A stretch of DNA of 64,000 nucleotides from an uncultured bacterium (GCA_902826835.1 CADEGH010000028.1:1-64000), one strand, 5' to 3'. Positions 7,533 to 17,748 are shown, counted from the first letter of the stretch. Numbers and translations: made by a program. The notes: a model not told the origin generated them from the letters alone.

Positions 7533-9728
7533 ATGAACCTGCCTGCTTTCCGGGCCCCCCTGCCGGGGCTCCTGGTCGCCACTCTGTTTTCGCTCTCCGC
7601 CCTCGGCCAAGACCTCATCCCACCGCCGCCGATGGCGGTGCTGGAGCCGGTGGTCCTCCAATCCGGGTTACACACCAACCCCACGAGTGCGCCGGCCACG
7701 GTGTTCAGTCAGCTCGTGCTCTTCCCGGGTGCCAGTTCGCTGCGCCTCTTGTTCTCGTCGCTCGACCTCGGTCCGAGTGACTCGCTGCGGGTTTCCTCGC
7801 CCCTCACGGGGGAGGTTCATCTTCTCGACGCTTCCGAACGTGCCAAGTGGCAAGACACCTCCGGGTTCTTCAACGGCGATCGCCTGCAGGTCGAGCTGAT
7901 TCTCGGGCCGGGATCCACCGGCTCCTTCACCATGACCGAAGCGCTGGTCGGCCGCGATCCGTTCGGGCAGGAGACGATTTGTGGCGCCGACGACCGTGTC
8001 AACTCGACCGACTTCAAGTCCATGCGATTCTCGACCCTAGCGGCCGGTGTAGCCGCGTCGGCCGGCTGCACGATTTGGCTCGCCAGCACCAACGACTGTG
8101 CCCTCTCGGCCGGTCACTGCTTCAGCGGCGGCACCCTGCTCGTCGCGGAAACCATGTGCCCGCCGAGCACCACCGGCGGCGCCGTCCAGCATCCGCCGAT
8201 CCGGTATCAGTTCACCGTCGATACCACGACCATCGCCTTCACCGACGGTGGCATCGGCAACGACTGGGGGGTCTGCCGGCTGAATCTGAACAATCTCGGC
8301 GAATCGCCGGCCGCTCTGTTCGGCAATTTCATCGTCATGCCGACGCTGCCGACCGCCGGCAACCCGATTCGGATCACCGGTTACGGCACCGACAGCGGCG
8401 TCGCCAATCAGACGCTGCAAACCCACGTCGGTCCGGCCGTGGCCCCGACTGGCACCCAACTCCGCTATGCCACCGACACGACCGGCGGCAATTCGGGTTC
8501 CCCAGTCATTGACGCCACGACGGGATTTGCGGTCGGCATTCACACGCACGGTGGCTGCACCACCACCGGGGGATCCAATTCCGGAACTTCCGCGAGCCAT
8601 GCCGCCTTCCAAACCGCGTTCACGGCGCTGAATTGCCCCAGTGGGCCGCTCCCCGACCCCGAGTACCAGGTGAACCAAGCGGATTCGACGCTGCTGGTCG
8701 ACGGAGTTGTCGGCTTCCCCGCCTTTGCCGCCAAGACCCAGCGTTGCGTGAATCAGCTAGCCAGTTTGAGTGGTGAGGGAAACGCCGCCAATCTCGGCCA
8801 AGCCTATGAAGTGGGCATCTCCTTCCTCCCGCTCGTTCCGCGTTCGGCGGGGGGACTTCCCGCGGCCGGCACTCAGGTCATCAACCTCAACGTCGCGAGC
8901 CTGATCTTCCTCTCCACGCTCGGCCCCGTTCCCGCCCTGCCGGCCTGGACCGGGCCCTTCGCGCTCCCCCTCCCGAGCGGATCGCCTGGCACCATCTCTT
9001 TCCAGATGTTCAATACTTCGCCGTCGCATCCGGACGGCTACGCGCTCAGCCAGGGCTGCGAATTCGAGATCCTCGCCGGGAGCGGAGTATGGCCCGCGGG
9101 TCCGACCGCCAACGACACCTCGCTCGTGGTTCCCCTCGGTGGCACCACTTGCATCGCCTCGATCCCCTTCTTCGGCGTAGCCCGCACGAGCCTCTCGGTG
9201 CTTCCTAACGGCCGCATCATGTTCGGCGGGACCGATTCCGACTTCACGCCGACCGTGAACGAGTCCTTGACCGACAACCCCGCAGTGGGATTCTGGACGG
9301 ACCTCAATCCGGCGACCGGGGGAACGATCACGATTGCCTCGCTCGCCCAGGACGAAGTCACCATCAGTTGGAATGCCGTTCCCTACGCCGGGCTCACAAC
9401 CACCGTGTCCTTCTCGGTCACCTTCAACGCCCAGAGCGGCGTGATCACGATTGACGGCCTCACCGGCATTCCGAGCAATCCCGGCACCGCCACGAGTGAC
9501 AATCAGTGGCTCGGCATCAGTCGCGGCAATTCCGGAGCGACCAATCTGGGCGCCACCACCTTCACCGCGGGCGGGTCCGGCGTAGCGGGTGATGCCAACC
9601 GCGCCTGGTACGACTTCTACCTTGGCTCGTCGGCCACCGGCCGCCTCGCCTCGCTGCTCCCCGGCACTCTGAACTCCATCGTGTTCACCCCCCTCCCCAA
9701 CTCGAACTACGCCTGGCAAGGCTTCTGA
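7533..9728 (+). CDS. Secreted trypsin-like serine protease, paralogue A
   Basis: The 731-residue protein is started at ATG 7533 because a signal peptide follows (residues 1-25, ending ALGQ). The chymotrypsin-fold triad is visible: His195 in LSAGHC, Asp244 in GNDWG and Ser321 in GGNSGSP. Cysteines flank the active site. From about residue 360 a large beta-rich C-terminal region of unknown function extends to the final NYAWQGF. It is the same length as the gene at 13027-15222 and clearly paralogous along its full length. Substrate specificity cannot be read. Confidence 0.85.
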   Translation: MNLPAFRAPLPGLLVATLFSLSALGQDLIPPPPMAVLEPVVLQSGLHTNPTSAPATVFSQLVLFPGASSLRLLFSSLDLGPSDSLRVSSPLTGEVHLLDASERAKWQDTSGFFNGDRLQVELILGPGSTGSFTMTEALVGRDPFGQETICGADDRVNSTDFKSMRFSTLAAGVAASAGCTIWLASTNDCALSAGHCFSGGTLLVAETMCPPSTTGGAVQHPPIRYQFTVDTTTIAFTDGGIGNDWGVCRLNLNNLGESPAALFGNFIVMPTLPTAGNPIRITGYGTDSGVANQTLQTHVGPAVAPTGTQLRYATDTTGGNSGSPVIDATTGFAVGIHTHGGCTTTGGSNSGTSASHAAFQTAFTALNCPSGPLPDPEYQVNQADSTLLVDGVVGFPAFAAKTQRCVNQLASLSGEGNAANLGQAYEVGISFLPLVPRSAGGLPAAGTQVINLNVASLIFLSTLGPVPALPAWTGPFALPLPSGSPGTISFQMFNTSPSHPDGYALSQGCEFEILAGSGVWPAGPTANDTSLVVPLGGTTCIASIPFFGVARTSLSVLPNGRIMFGGTDSDFTPTVNESLTDNPAVGFWTDLNPATGGTITIASLAQDEVTISWNAVPYAGLTTTVSFSVTFNAQSGVITIDGLTGIPSNPGTATSDNQWLGISRGNSGATNLGATTFTAGGSGVAGDANRAWYDFYLGSSATGRLASLLPGTLNSIVFTPLPNSNYAWQGF

Positions 9729-9873
9729 TCCCCGCCGCGCGAGTGCCGGCCCGGAAATAGAGGCGGCGATCGGGTCCCTGGGCCGGCAGCATGCTCCCCA
9801 TGCTCACTCTGACTCTCGGGTAGTTCATGCCCGCCGGATTGCGCCATCGCGTGATCGGCACTACAAGGGGGGT

Positions 9874-11772
9874 ATGACGGGATCCAGAGGCAAGCTGGTC
9901 GGAGTGGCGCTACTCGCGGTGTTGCTCTCCGGAGTCGCGTTCTTCGTCCTCCGGGACGAACTCGGTGCGAAATCCGGGGATCGGGACCAAGGCCGCGAGG
10001 TGGAGCCTCTGCGCGTCATCGACCCAATTCCCGCCCGGGAAGGCGGAGAGAGGGACGAGGTGCCGGCGGTTGCGTTCGCACCTCAGCAGGAAGCGCCGAG
10101 CGCCGATAAGAGCACATTGGTCTTGCGCGGACGAACTACGTCCTTGGACGATCTCGGGCTTCCGGGAGCCCGGGTCATCGCGGTACTGCAATCGTGCACG
10201 CGGTTTACCGGACCCGAAGATATGCACTTGGATTTCGAAAGCCTCCTGCCGCAATTGGCCGGCGGTGGAATCGACTCCGCATTCGCTACGACTAGCGGTG
10301 CGGACGGCGAATTCTCTTTCCGGGTCAATCCCGAGCAGGTTCGTTTTCTATACGTGTGGCACCCGCATCACGGCGTTGCAACACTGGGCCAGCCGATCCC
10401 CGACCCGTGCGTAGTTCGTGTTCCCTCCGGCCTGGTCATCGCGGGCTCGGTGACCGAACACGGCCGCGGCACTCCGATTTCCGGTGCGAGGGTATCCCTC
10501 GACCTGGCGGGACGAGCCATGCCGATCGCGTTTACGCAGAGCGGCGCCGACGGGACCTTCCGCGTGGCGACTTGGTCGACCGACCCCAAATCGACGCTCA
10601 GCATCCAAAAGGACGGATTCGAGCCAAACAACCTCGTGCTTTCATCGAGCGCCCCGGGGGTGATTCCGATCGTGATCAGTTTAGTTCCGATCGCAGCGAA
10701 GCACTGGATCATGGTCGACGGAAACGGTGTTCCGTGGACCAACGCCGCGGTGGAGTCGATTCTCGCGGAACCGCCGGAGCTGCGCTGGACAATCATGAGC
10801 CACCCTCCCGCCTCGTTCTCCCTGGATGCCCAATTGTCGCCCGGCCAGAGGGTTCACGCGCTGATTGGCGTCACTTCCGACCAAGGCGAGATCCGGGTTT
10901 CGACCAAGAATCCGACGGCGGCCCGGTCGCATCGCCTGATCGCTTGCTGGCATCGCAGTACGCTCGTGGGCGTCTCCGACTTCGACTCGAAGCTGGAGAG
11001 GATACGCATCGATATCGAACCCCCGAAGACCAAGACGGTGGCCTTCACCGTGCTTCCTCCAAGCGGCCGAGCCCAACGAGTCCAAGCCACCGGCTGGATT
11101 CACGGCCAGTACTCCATGACCGCGAGCACCGCGATCTTCAGTGAGTCCGCCGAGGACGGACGTTTCGTGATCCGATTGCCGATGCCGCTCAGCCGTTTCG
11201 TTCTCGGGCTTCGCTCCGCCGGAAGCGAGCCGGAGTATCGGGAGTTCTCGCCCGATCAGATTGACGGTCTTGAAATTCGATTGTCCGCTGCCGGAGAACC
11301 CCTTCGATCGACCATTCAGGATTCGCAGGGCCATCCCATCGAAGGTGCCGTCATTCTCGGGTGGTCAAATGGTCGACCCAACGCGAGCGATTCTCCCGCA
11401 CGCTCGGAGCGGGACGGGACCTTCCAATTGGCGATTTCGAAGCAACCGGTCTCCGTCTTGATTCTCAAAGAGAAGTTCGCACCTCGGCACTTCTCGGTTC
11501 CGCTCGGGGGCTCACTCCCGGACAAAATTGTCCTTGATCCGGCCAAGCCCATGGAGATCGAACGCATCCCGAGCGAGGAAGCCTACTACTGCGTGTTTCG
11601 GGATTCGGCCCAGTCCATCCTCTCCGACGAAAGCTGGCTCGGAACGAGTCGCAACGGCCGTCGGACGACCATCTCGGATGGCGTGCCCGAGGGGACATCC
11701 GTGATCGAATTGATCGGCTGTTCGACGGGCCGAGTGCTGAAGGCAATCCCACCCGGGCAGTCCCCCCGCTGA
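9874..11772 (+). CDS. Membrane-anchored protein with carboxypeptidase-regulatory-like repeats
   Basis: This 632-residue protein starts at an ATG preceded by a G-rich ribosome binding site. Residues about 8-27 form a single N-terminal membrane anchor or signal, followed by a charged linker. The extracytoplasmic part contains repeated beta-sandwich modules of the carboxypeptidase-regulatory-like type, seen as the patterns PGARVIAVL, ISGARVSLDLAG and IEGAVILGWSNG, each followed by a DGTF motif. Such modules are structural or carbohydrate-binding; no catalytic signature was found. It lies between the two paralogous proteases. Confidence 0.65.
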   Translation: MTGSRGKLVGVALLAVLLSGVAFFVLRDELGAKSGDRDQGREVEPLRVIDPIPAREGGERDEVPAVAFAPQQEAPSADKSTLVLRGRTTSLDDLGLPGARVIAVLQSCTRFTGPEDMHLDFESLLPQLAGGGIDSAFATTSGADGEFSFRVNPEQVRFLYVWHPHHGVATLGQPIPDPCVVRVPSGLVIAGSVTEHGRGTPISGARVSLDLAGRAMPIAFTQSGADGTFRVATWSTDPKSTLSIQKDGFEPNNLVLSSSAPGVIPIVISLVPIAAKHWIMVDGNGVPWTNAAVESILAEPPELRWTIMSHPPASFSLDAQLSPGQRVHALIGVTSDQGEIRVSTKNPTAARSHRLIACWHRSTLVGVSDFDSKLERIRIDIEPPKTKTVAFTVLPPSGRAQRVQATGWIHGQYSMTASTAIFSESAEDGRFVIRLPMPLSRFVLGLRSAGSEPEYREFSPDQIDGLEIRLSAAGEPLRSTIQDSQGHPIEGAVILGWSNGRPNASDSPARSERDGTFQLAISKQPVSVLILKEKFAPRHFSVPLGGSLPDKIVLDPAKPMEIERIPSEEAYYCVFRDSAQSILSDESWLGTSRNGRRTTISDGVPEGTSVIELIGCSTGRVLKAIPPGQSPR

Positions 11773-11845
11773 GAGTCCTCACACATCCGGCTGCCCCAGC
11801 TGACCAGGGCTGAACGCGCGGATGCGATCCGACGGTGGGAGCATC

Positions 11846-11886
11846 CTCCCCACGCCAACTCGAACCGAGGCCGGCAAGGATTCTGA
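11846..11886 (+). repeat. Probable 3' remnant of a third protease copy
   Basis: This stretch resembles the last about 35 bases of the protease gene ending at 9728: both contain AACTCGAAC, then a variable heptamer, then GGCAAGG followed by TTCTGA. No upstream homology was visible by eye, so it is a short decayed tail rather than a gene. Chance similarity is not excluded. Confidence 0.35.
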
Positions 11887-11973
11887 CCATGGATTGAATT
11901 GGCCAGCGCGACCTGCGAGCGAAACGCCCAAGCTCAACCCACGTCCCCCGACCGTGGGCGCTACACTGCGGCC

Positions 11974-12834
11974 ATGAAAACCGCCCGAAAGTCGCCCCAA
12001 GCTGCCACCAAGAAAGCGAAGACGGTTCGAAGAACCACGACAAAGAAGGTGACCCCGGCCAAGGTCCAGTCACCCGCGAGTGCCGCGAAGAAGTCGTCCA
12101 CGTCGATGACATTCGAGGAAGTCATGAAAGCCCTCGAAGCCGCCGGCTCGGATACAACCCGAAAGACCTACACTCGCCATGGCGCCAAAGGGCCTATGTT
12201 CGGAGTCAATTTCGGGACGCTCAGCAAACTTCAAAAGCGCATCCGCGTTGATCACGATTTGGCACTGCGGCTTTGGGCGACCACCAATGTCGATGCGCGC
12301 AATCTCGCGATGAAGATCGCCGACCCCGCCGTCATCCAACCCGGCGACCTCGATCAGTGGGCTCGCGAGAACCCAATGCCAATGTGCAATCTGTACGTCG
12401 CGAGCCTCGCTTCGGAGTCGCCACTTGCCGCCAAGAAGATGGACGAGTGGCTGGCCTCGTCGGATGTGAAGGTCAGCGCCGCCGGCTGGACTCTCGTGGG
12501 CGTGCAGGCCAATCGGGATGAGGCCGCCCCCGACCAGACCTTCACGAAGCTCCTTGATCGAATCGAAAAATCGATCCACTCCGCGGCCAATGAAGTGAAG
12601 AGCGCGATGAACGGGGCCCTGATTGCCATCGGTGGTCGCAGTGCGGGACTCCGCAAGGCGGCTTGCGCCGCCGCCAAGCGCATTGGCAAATTGGAGGTCG
12701 ATCACGGTGACACCGCTTGCCAGACGCCCGACGCGATTCCCTACATCGATAAACTCTGGGAGCGCTCGGAAGGACGGTTCCCCTCCCCTGCCGCCGCGGA
12801 GCGATCCCGCGATTCCATGCGCACCCGATGCTGA
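11974..12834 (+). CDS. AlkD-like DNA alkylation repair protein with basic N-terminal tail
   Basis: From ATG 11974 the protein has 286 residues. The first about 45 residues are a Lys/Thr/Ala/Pro-rich tail like that of histone H1. The body matches the HEAT-repeat DNA alkylation repair (AlkD-related) family: a Tyr-x-Arg-His-Gly motif, then MFGVNFGTLSKLQKRI, then a DHDLALRLW motif and an ARNLAMKIADP motif. Such proteins bind DNA and can excise or recognise alkylated bases. The tail probably adds non-specific DNA binding. The true catalytic residues were not verified. Confidence 0.75.
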   Translation: MKTARKSPQAATKKAKTVRRTTTKKVTPAKVQSPASAAKKSSTSMTFEEVMKALEAAGSDTTRKTYTRHGAKGPMFGVNFGTLSKLQKRIRVDHDLALRLWATTNVDARNLAMKIADPAVIQPGDLDQWARENPMPMCNLYVASLASESPLAAKKMDEWLASSDVKVSAAGWTLVGVQANRDEAAPDQTFTKLLDRIEKSIHSAANEVKSAMNGALIAIGGRSAGLRKAACAAAKRIGKLEVDHGDTACQTPDAIPYIDKLWERSEGRFPSPAAAERSRDSMRTRC

Positions 12835-13026
12835 GGGGGAGCCGCTGCGGTCTTCAGCGATAGGGCGTACCCGCATTTCCCCGCAGCCGAACCCGAAATC
12901 ACGGAAGGTCTTCTGAGCTCGGCTTTCTCCACGGGGCTTCCAGCGTGTACTCTGCGGCGGACTTGTCCGGTATGCCGGCCCACGGGGCCGATCGTGCAAG
13001 ACCCTCCCTGCCGAGATTTCGAATCC

Positions 13027-15222
13027 ATGAAGAACCGCCCCCGCTGTCTTGGTTTGCTCGCTTGCTGCTTCCTCGCGCCTGCACTCCCGATGGTCCGTGC
13101 CCAGGACATCGTGCCTCCGCCCCCGATGGCAGTCCTCGAACCTCTGGTCCACCAGTCGGGCTGGCACAGCAACCCCACCGACAAACCCGCCGTCGTCCAC
13201 AGCTACTTGGCGGTGGTGCCGGGCGCCGATTCGCTGCGGTTGCTGTTCTCCTCGGTCAGTCTCGGCGCCGACGACACGATTCGAGTCAGCTCGCCCCTCT
13301 CCAGTGAGGTCCACGAACTCGACGCCACCGAGCGAGCGAAGTGGCAAAACACCACCGGATACTTCAACGGGGACCGATTGCAGATCGAACTGGTCTTGGC
13401 CCCGGGCTCGACCGGTTCGGTCACGATGACCGAAGCGCTGGTCGGTCGCGATCCCTTCGGCCAAGAGTCGATTTGCGGCACCGACGACCGCATCGCCTCG
13501 ACCGACTTTCGCTCGATGCGATTCTCGTCTCTTTCGGGTGGCATGGCAGCTTCGGCCGGATGCACGATCTGGCTCGCTAGCACCAACAACTGCGCGCTTT
13601 CGGCCGGCCATTGTTTCAGCGGAGGCACGCTGCTCGTGGCCGAGACGATGTGTCCGCCCAGCACCAGCGGTGGAGCCGTCCAGCACCCGCCCATCCGCTA
13701 CCAGTTCACCGTCGACGCGGCCACGATCGCCTTTGTCAATGGTGGGGTCGGGAATGACTGGGGAGTCTGCCGACTCAACGCGAACACCCAGGGGGAGCTC
13801 CCGTCAGCATTGTTCGGCCACTTCAATGTGGTCGCCTCCCTTCCCGCCGCCGGAAACTTGATTCGAATCACGGGCTACGGCACCGACAGTGGGGTCACCA
13901 ATCAGACGCTTCAAACTCACTTCGGCCCCGCCGTCGCGCCGACCGGGACGCAGCTTCGTTACTCCACCGACACCACGGGCGGGAATTCCGGATCGCCGGT
14001 GATCGAGGAGGCGACCGGGAACGCGATTGGCATCCACACCCACGGCGGCTGCACCAGCACCGGCGGGTCGAACTCCGGCACGTCGGCCACGCTGGCCGCA
14101 TTCCAGACCGCCTTCACCGCGCTGGGTTGCACCGGCGGTCCGCCGCCCCTCCACGAGTTCCAGGTCAACCAGGCCAACTCAACCCTGCTGATCGACGGCC
14201 AAGCCGGATCCCCGAGCGCCCCCGCGATCTCCGCGCGATGCATCGGGGCCGGCGCGACCCTCGCAGGCACTGGCAGCAATGCCAATCTCGGCCAGGCCTA
14301 TGAGGTGGGCATCTCGTTCCTTCCCCTCGTTCCGAGGAACGGAGGCGGCCTCTCCGCCGCCGGTGGACAGGTCATCAACCTGAACTTCGCGAGTTTGATC
14401 TTTCTCTCCACTCTGGGACCGACCCCGGCCCTCCCCGCGTGGACCGGCGGGTTCAGCCTGCCTCTCCCGACTAACGCCGCGGGGACGATCTCGTTCCAGA
14501 TGCTCAATATCGCGCCCTCGCTCGCCGCCGGCTACGCACTCAGCCAGGGCTGCCAACTCGACATCGTCGCTCCATCCGGAGCCTGGCCCGCCGGTCCCGC
14601 CACGGATGACAGCTTTGTCACCGTCCCCCTCGGCGGAACCACTTGTGTGCCCTCGATTCCGTTCTTCGGAGTGGCCCACACGAGCTTGGCCGTTTGCTCG
14701 AACGGTCGAGTGATGTTCGGCCCTGGCGACACGGACTTCACGCCGTCGATCGCGGAGAGCCTGACCGATAGTCCGGCGCTCGGCTTCTGGTCCGACCTCA
14801 ACCCCGCCACCGGCGGATCCGTGACCATCGCCTCCCTCGCGCCCAATGAAGTTACGGTGAGCTTCAATGCCGTCCCCTATTTCGGGATCACTACGGCGGT
14901 GTCTTTTTCCATCACTATGAACGCAGTGACCGGAGTGATGGAGATCGACGGGCTGACCGGAATCTCGAGCAATCCGGGCACCTCTACCGCCGACAATCAA
15001 TGGCTCGGGATCAGCCGCGGCAGCAGCGGCGCCACCGACCTCGGCTCCACCACCTTTGCGGCCGGTGGGACCGGAGTGGCCGGCGATGCCAATCGCATGT
15101 GGTACGACTTCTACACCGCCACCACCGCGACCGGCCGTCTCTCCTCCCTCCTCCCCGGCACCCTCAACCGCATCGTGTTCACCCCCCAACCCAACACCAA
15201 CTACGCCTGGCAGGGCTTCTGA
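13027..15222 (+). CDS. Secreted trypsin-like serine protease, paralogue B
   Basis: This 731-residue paralogue of the gene at 7533-9728 starts at ATG 13027, directly before a signal peptide (residues 1-25). His195, Asp244 and Ser321 occupy the same positions as in paralogue A, within LSAGHC, GNDWG and GGNSGSP. Nearly all cysteines are conserved and the C-terminal beta-rich region again ends in NYAWQGF. The two genes look like an old duplication with silent and conservative changes spread evenly, so both seem to be under selection. Confidence 0.85.
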   Translation: MKNRPRCLGLLACCFLAPALPMVRAQDIVPPPPMAVLEPLVHQSGWHSNPTDKPAVVHSYLAVVPGADSLRLLFSSVSLGADDTIRVSSPLSSEVHELDATERAKWQNTTGYFNGDRLQIELVLAPGSTGSVTMTEALVGRDPFGQESICGTDDRIASTDFRSMRFSSLSGGMAASAGCTIWLASTNNCALSAGHCFSGGTLLVAETMCPPSTSGGAVQHPPIRYQFTVDAATIAFVNGGVGNDWGVCRLNANTQGELPSALFGHFNVVASLPAAGNLIRITGYGTDSGVTNQTLQTHFGPAVAPTGTQLRYSTDTTGGNSGSPVIEEATGNAIGIHTHGGCTSTGGSNSGTSATLAAFQTAFTALGCTGGPPPLHEFQVNQANSTLLIDGQAGSPSAPAISARCIGAGATLAGTGSNANLGQAYEVGISFLPLVPRNGGGLSAAGGQVINLNFASLIFLSTLGPTPALPAWTGGFSLPLPTNAAGTISFQMLNIAPSLAAGYALSQGCQLDIVAPSGAWPAGPATDDSFVTVPLGGTTCVPSIPFFGVAHTSLAVCSNGRVMFGPGDTDFTPSIAESLTDSPALGFWSDLNPATGGSVTIASLAPNEVTVSFNAVPYFGITTAVSFSITMNAVTGVMEIDGLTGISSNPGTSTADNQWLGISRGSSGATDLGSTTFAAGGTGVAGDANRMWYDFYTATTATGRLSSLLPGTLNRIVFTPQPNTNYAWQGF

Positions 15223-15284
15223 TCGTCCGCGGCCGATTCGACTCTGCGGGCACGACTTAGCTGACCTTCCGGTCGAGCCCGCCC

Positions 15285-17432
15285 TCACAGCATCATCGTG
15301 ACGGTCGGGCTTGAGCCGATGGGGGTCGCGGTTCCGTCGAGCGCCACTCGGAAGAGCTGCGAGAGGCCGAACGCTGGACGCGTGGCAATCAGGCGTTGGC
15401 CGGAGAAGAGGTGGGCGACCGAGGGGGCAAGGATCGCAGGGGGGATTCCCGCCACCAAGGAAGGGGTGGTGGCGGATCCCGCGAGAACGTAGGTGGAGTC
15501 GGGCTGGCCCAGACCACCGACCGTGAGGATGAGGCGCTCTTGGCGGGGATCGGACGCCAAGCTGCGGATCTGCACTCCCGCCGGGGCGGCCCACAGAGAG
15601 ACGGGAGCACCCCCGGCGGGGATTCGCCACAGCACCGAGGCGCCGGTCGTCGTGGCCACCACATAACCCACGCCGCCCAAGGCCGCGGTCTTGGGATTCG
15701 CCGCGAGGAGACCAGTGGCCAGCACGGTGGAAACGCCCTGGGTACTCGCGTGCACGAGCCGCTGCGGCCCGGCGCCTTGAGTCAGGACCATCAGGAGCGA
15801 CCCGTCATCGAGTCGCGCCAAGTGCGTGCCGACCAAAGTCGCTCCCGCGAGGAACGGCGGCGTCATCACGCCCGAGGTTCCGGTGACGTTTTGGATCGCA
15901 AATCCGGTGCTCTGGGGATTCACGACCACCTTGTAGTGATCGTGATCATTGGCACCCGCGCCGGCGTTGAAGGTGACCACGCTGCGCGCAAGGAACTGGA
16001 TCCCCAGCTCTTGGTCGATCGTATCCTCGAAGGTCGCATTGGTCGTGAGCTGGAGCACTGGAGCCCCCACGACGGTGTCCTTCAAGAAGAGCTCTTTGCT
16101 ACCGCCGGTCGTGAACACATAGGCGATTCTGGACCCGTCCGGGGCGAGCGCGAGGCGTCCGCCATCGGCGAGGTCCCCGTAACTCACGTCTTGGTACTCG
16201 CCGGCCGACTGCGTCAGGTTCGTCGCCACCCCGGCCGCCGTCACGACGTAGACATCGCGGTCGTTGTCGTCCTGCCCGGCCGTGAAGGCAATCCGCGATC
16301 CGTCGGCACTCCAAGCCAACTGATCGTCGACCTCACTCGGCACTTGACCACCCGAGGGGGGCAACGGAATGGCGGTAGCGTTGGTGCCGTCCTCGTTCAT
16401 CCGCACGAGGATGGAGCGATCCGTGCTGAAGAGGGCACCAGCCGCGAACGTGAAGCTCTCTTCTTTGGGTTCGTAGCCGGCAAGGGCGCCGGTGAAAGCC
16501 ACTGGTTTCACGGGCGAGGCGAGGCCGGGCCAATTGGTGCCGTCCGTCCGCACGAGCAGAAGCAGGGCGCCCGGGTACTCGGGGATTCCCTCGGCGAGCG
16601 GGATCGCGACGATCGGAGCGAACGGGCTTGCCGACACCAGAGGTTCGAACGGACTCAATCCCTGCGCTTGCGCGGACACCACCAGCGGAACCAACCGTCG
16701 GCCCTGCCCGAGCACCATGAAGAACCCGTAGTTCTGAGCCGCGTCCCGGTAGTGGTACAGCCGAGCCCCGGTTGGAAAGCGGATGCGGGCCCGGCCTTCG
16801 AACTCCTCCCGGACCGGCAGGTCCGAGCGGAGTTCCAGGGTTTCGTGGGTCGCCGCGAGTTGCAGGTCCAAAAGCTCGATTCCCGCGAACCCGGGCCAAC
16901 TCAGAGCGGATGTGCCATCGGCGAGGCGATAGCGCAGCGACAAGTTCGTGGCGGTATTGCCCTCGAGGACGAGACTTCGCTCCTCGACCGCCCCAAACGT
17001 CACCATGGTGGCGTCCGTCCATGCCACTCCGCTCGAGGCCGCAGGGTCGATGTTCCCGGCCTGGGCGTAGAGCGTCATCCCCGTGGCCGACGTTGCCGGC
17101 ACGAAGGGGATCGCCAAACGGTTTGCGGCGGGCACCGGCGATGGTCCCACCAGGGCCGAGCCCGTGAAGACGGCGATCGGATCAACCCCCAGGATCGCGC
17201 CCCCCGACGCCGGCAGCGGAAGGAAGCCCGGACTCAGGGTGACGGCATAGAACAAAGTTGGAGCAGGGGAACTCTTGACCCCGTGGAAAATCAACGCCGA
17301 AGCGGAGCCCGCGACCGCCCCTTGGAACTCGATGCTGGGCTCAATGCCCGTTGATCCGATCGTTCCGGCTCCCTGGCCGGGGAGCAAGCCAACGATGAAG
17401 ACCAACGCGATCAGGGGAGAGAATCGCAGCAT
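15285..17432 (-). CDS. Secreted TolB/PD40-type beta-propeller protein
   Basis: The start at 17432 is chosen because a signal peptide follows (MLRFSPLIALVFIVGLLPGQ). The 715-residue protein is converging on the protease B gene. Its middle part has PD40/TolB-type blades such as LAWSADGSRIAFTAGQDD and LALAPDGSRIAYVFTTGG, which alternate with other beta-rich segments. Such propellers usually mediate protein contacts; no enzyme motif is visible. The protein has no obvious anchor or sorting signal at its C-terminus. Confidence 0.65.
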   Translation of the reverse strand: MLRFSPLIALVFIVGLLPGQGAGTIGSTGIEPSIEFQGAVAGSASALIFHGVKSSPAPTLFYAVTLSPGFLPLPASGGAILGVDPIAVFTGSALVGPSPVPAANRLAIPFVPATSATGMTLYAQAGNIDPAASSGVAWTDATMVTFGAVEERSLVLEGNTATNLSLRYRLADGTSALSWPGFAGIELLDLQLAATHETLELRSDLPVREEFEGRARIRFPTGARLYHYRDAAQNYGFFMVLGQGRRLVPLVVSAQAQGLSPFEPLVSASPFAPIVAIPLAEGIPEYPGALLLLVRTDGTNWPGLASPVKPVAFTGALAGYEPKEESFTFAAGALFSTDRSILVRMNEDGTNATAIPLPPSGGQVPSEVDDQLAWSADGSRIAFTAGQDDNDRDVYVVTAAGVATNLTQSAGEYQDVSYGDLADGGRLALAPDGSRIAYVFTTGGSKELFLKDTVVGAPVLQLTTNATFEDTIDQELGIQFLARSVVTFNAGAGANDHDHYKVVVNPQSTGFAIQNVTGTSGVMTPPFLAGATLVGTHLARLDDGSLLMVLTQGAGPQRLVHASTQGVSTVLATGLLAANPKTAALGGVGYVVATTTGASVLWRIPAGGAPVSLWAAPAGVQIRSLASDPRQERLILTVGGLGQPDSTYVLAGSATTPSLVAGIPPAILAPSVAHLFSGQRLIATRPAFGLSQLFRVALDGTATPIGSSPTVTMML

Positions 17433-17642
17433 GGGTGACTCCGCAGGACCAGACCCGGCTCTCGGATAGAGCCCAACAACATCCTTGGGCCAGCCGCCGC
17501 CCAGTGCAAGCTCCGTTCCGCACCGAGAATCCGGAATTCGCGGCCCCATTTTTTCGTGCGCCCGCGCACGCCTTCGCCCCCGGATCGGTCAACCGCGGGA
17601 CGACACGCACCCGTTTCCTGCTCACAAACCGCGGCCAGCGCT

Positions 17643-17658
17643 TGGCTTAGGACTTGCT
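17643..17658 (+). promoter_or_regulatory. Sigma54-type promoter
   Basis: TGGCTTAGGACTTGCT has GG at 17644-17645 and GC at 17656-17657 with exactly ten bases between, as the -24/-12 sigma54 promoter requires, and a perfect TTGCT -12 box. It lies in the 338-bp gap upstream of a gene that itself encodes a sigma54 activator. Transcription would start near 17669, which supports the start at 17693 or 17771 for that gene. Nothing else coding was seen in the gap 17433-17770. Confidence 0.6.
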
Positions 17659-17748
17659 CTGCGAGGCCCTACAGACTCAATCTGCCGACCCGATGTGGGG
17701 GTCGACGGAAATTTTGAAGCCCCGACCTCCCTACCCCCGTACCGTCTC

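Noticed and set aside
12070..13686. 538-residue minus-strand frame spanning two genes
   Set aside because: It crosses the gap between the AlkD-like gene and protease B, and both have strong family matches on the plus strand.
15396..17354. 652-residue plus-strand frame opposite the TolB-like gene
   Set aside because: Arg/Gly/His-rich with no motifs; the minus-strand frame has a signal peptide and propeller blades.
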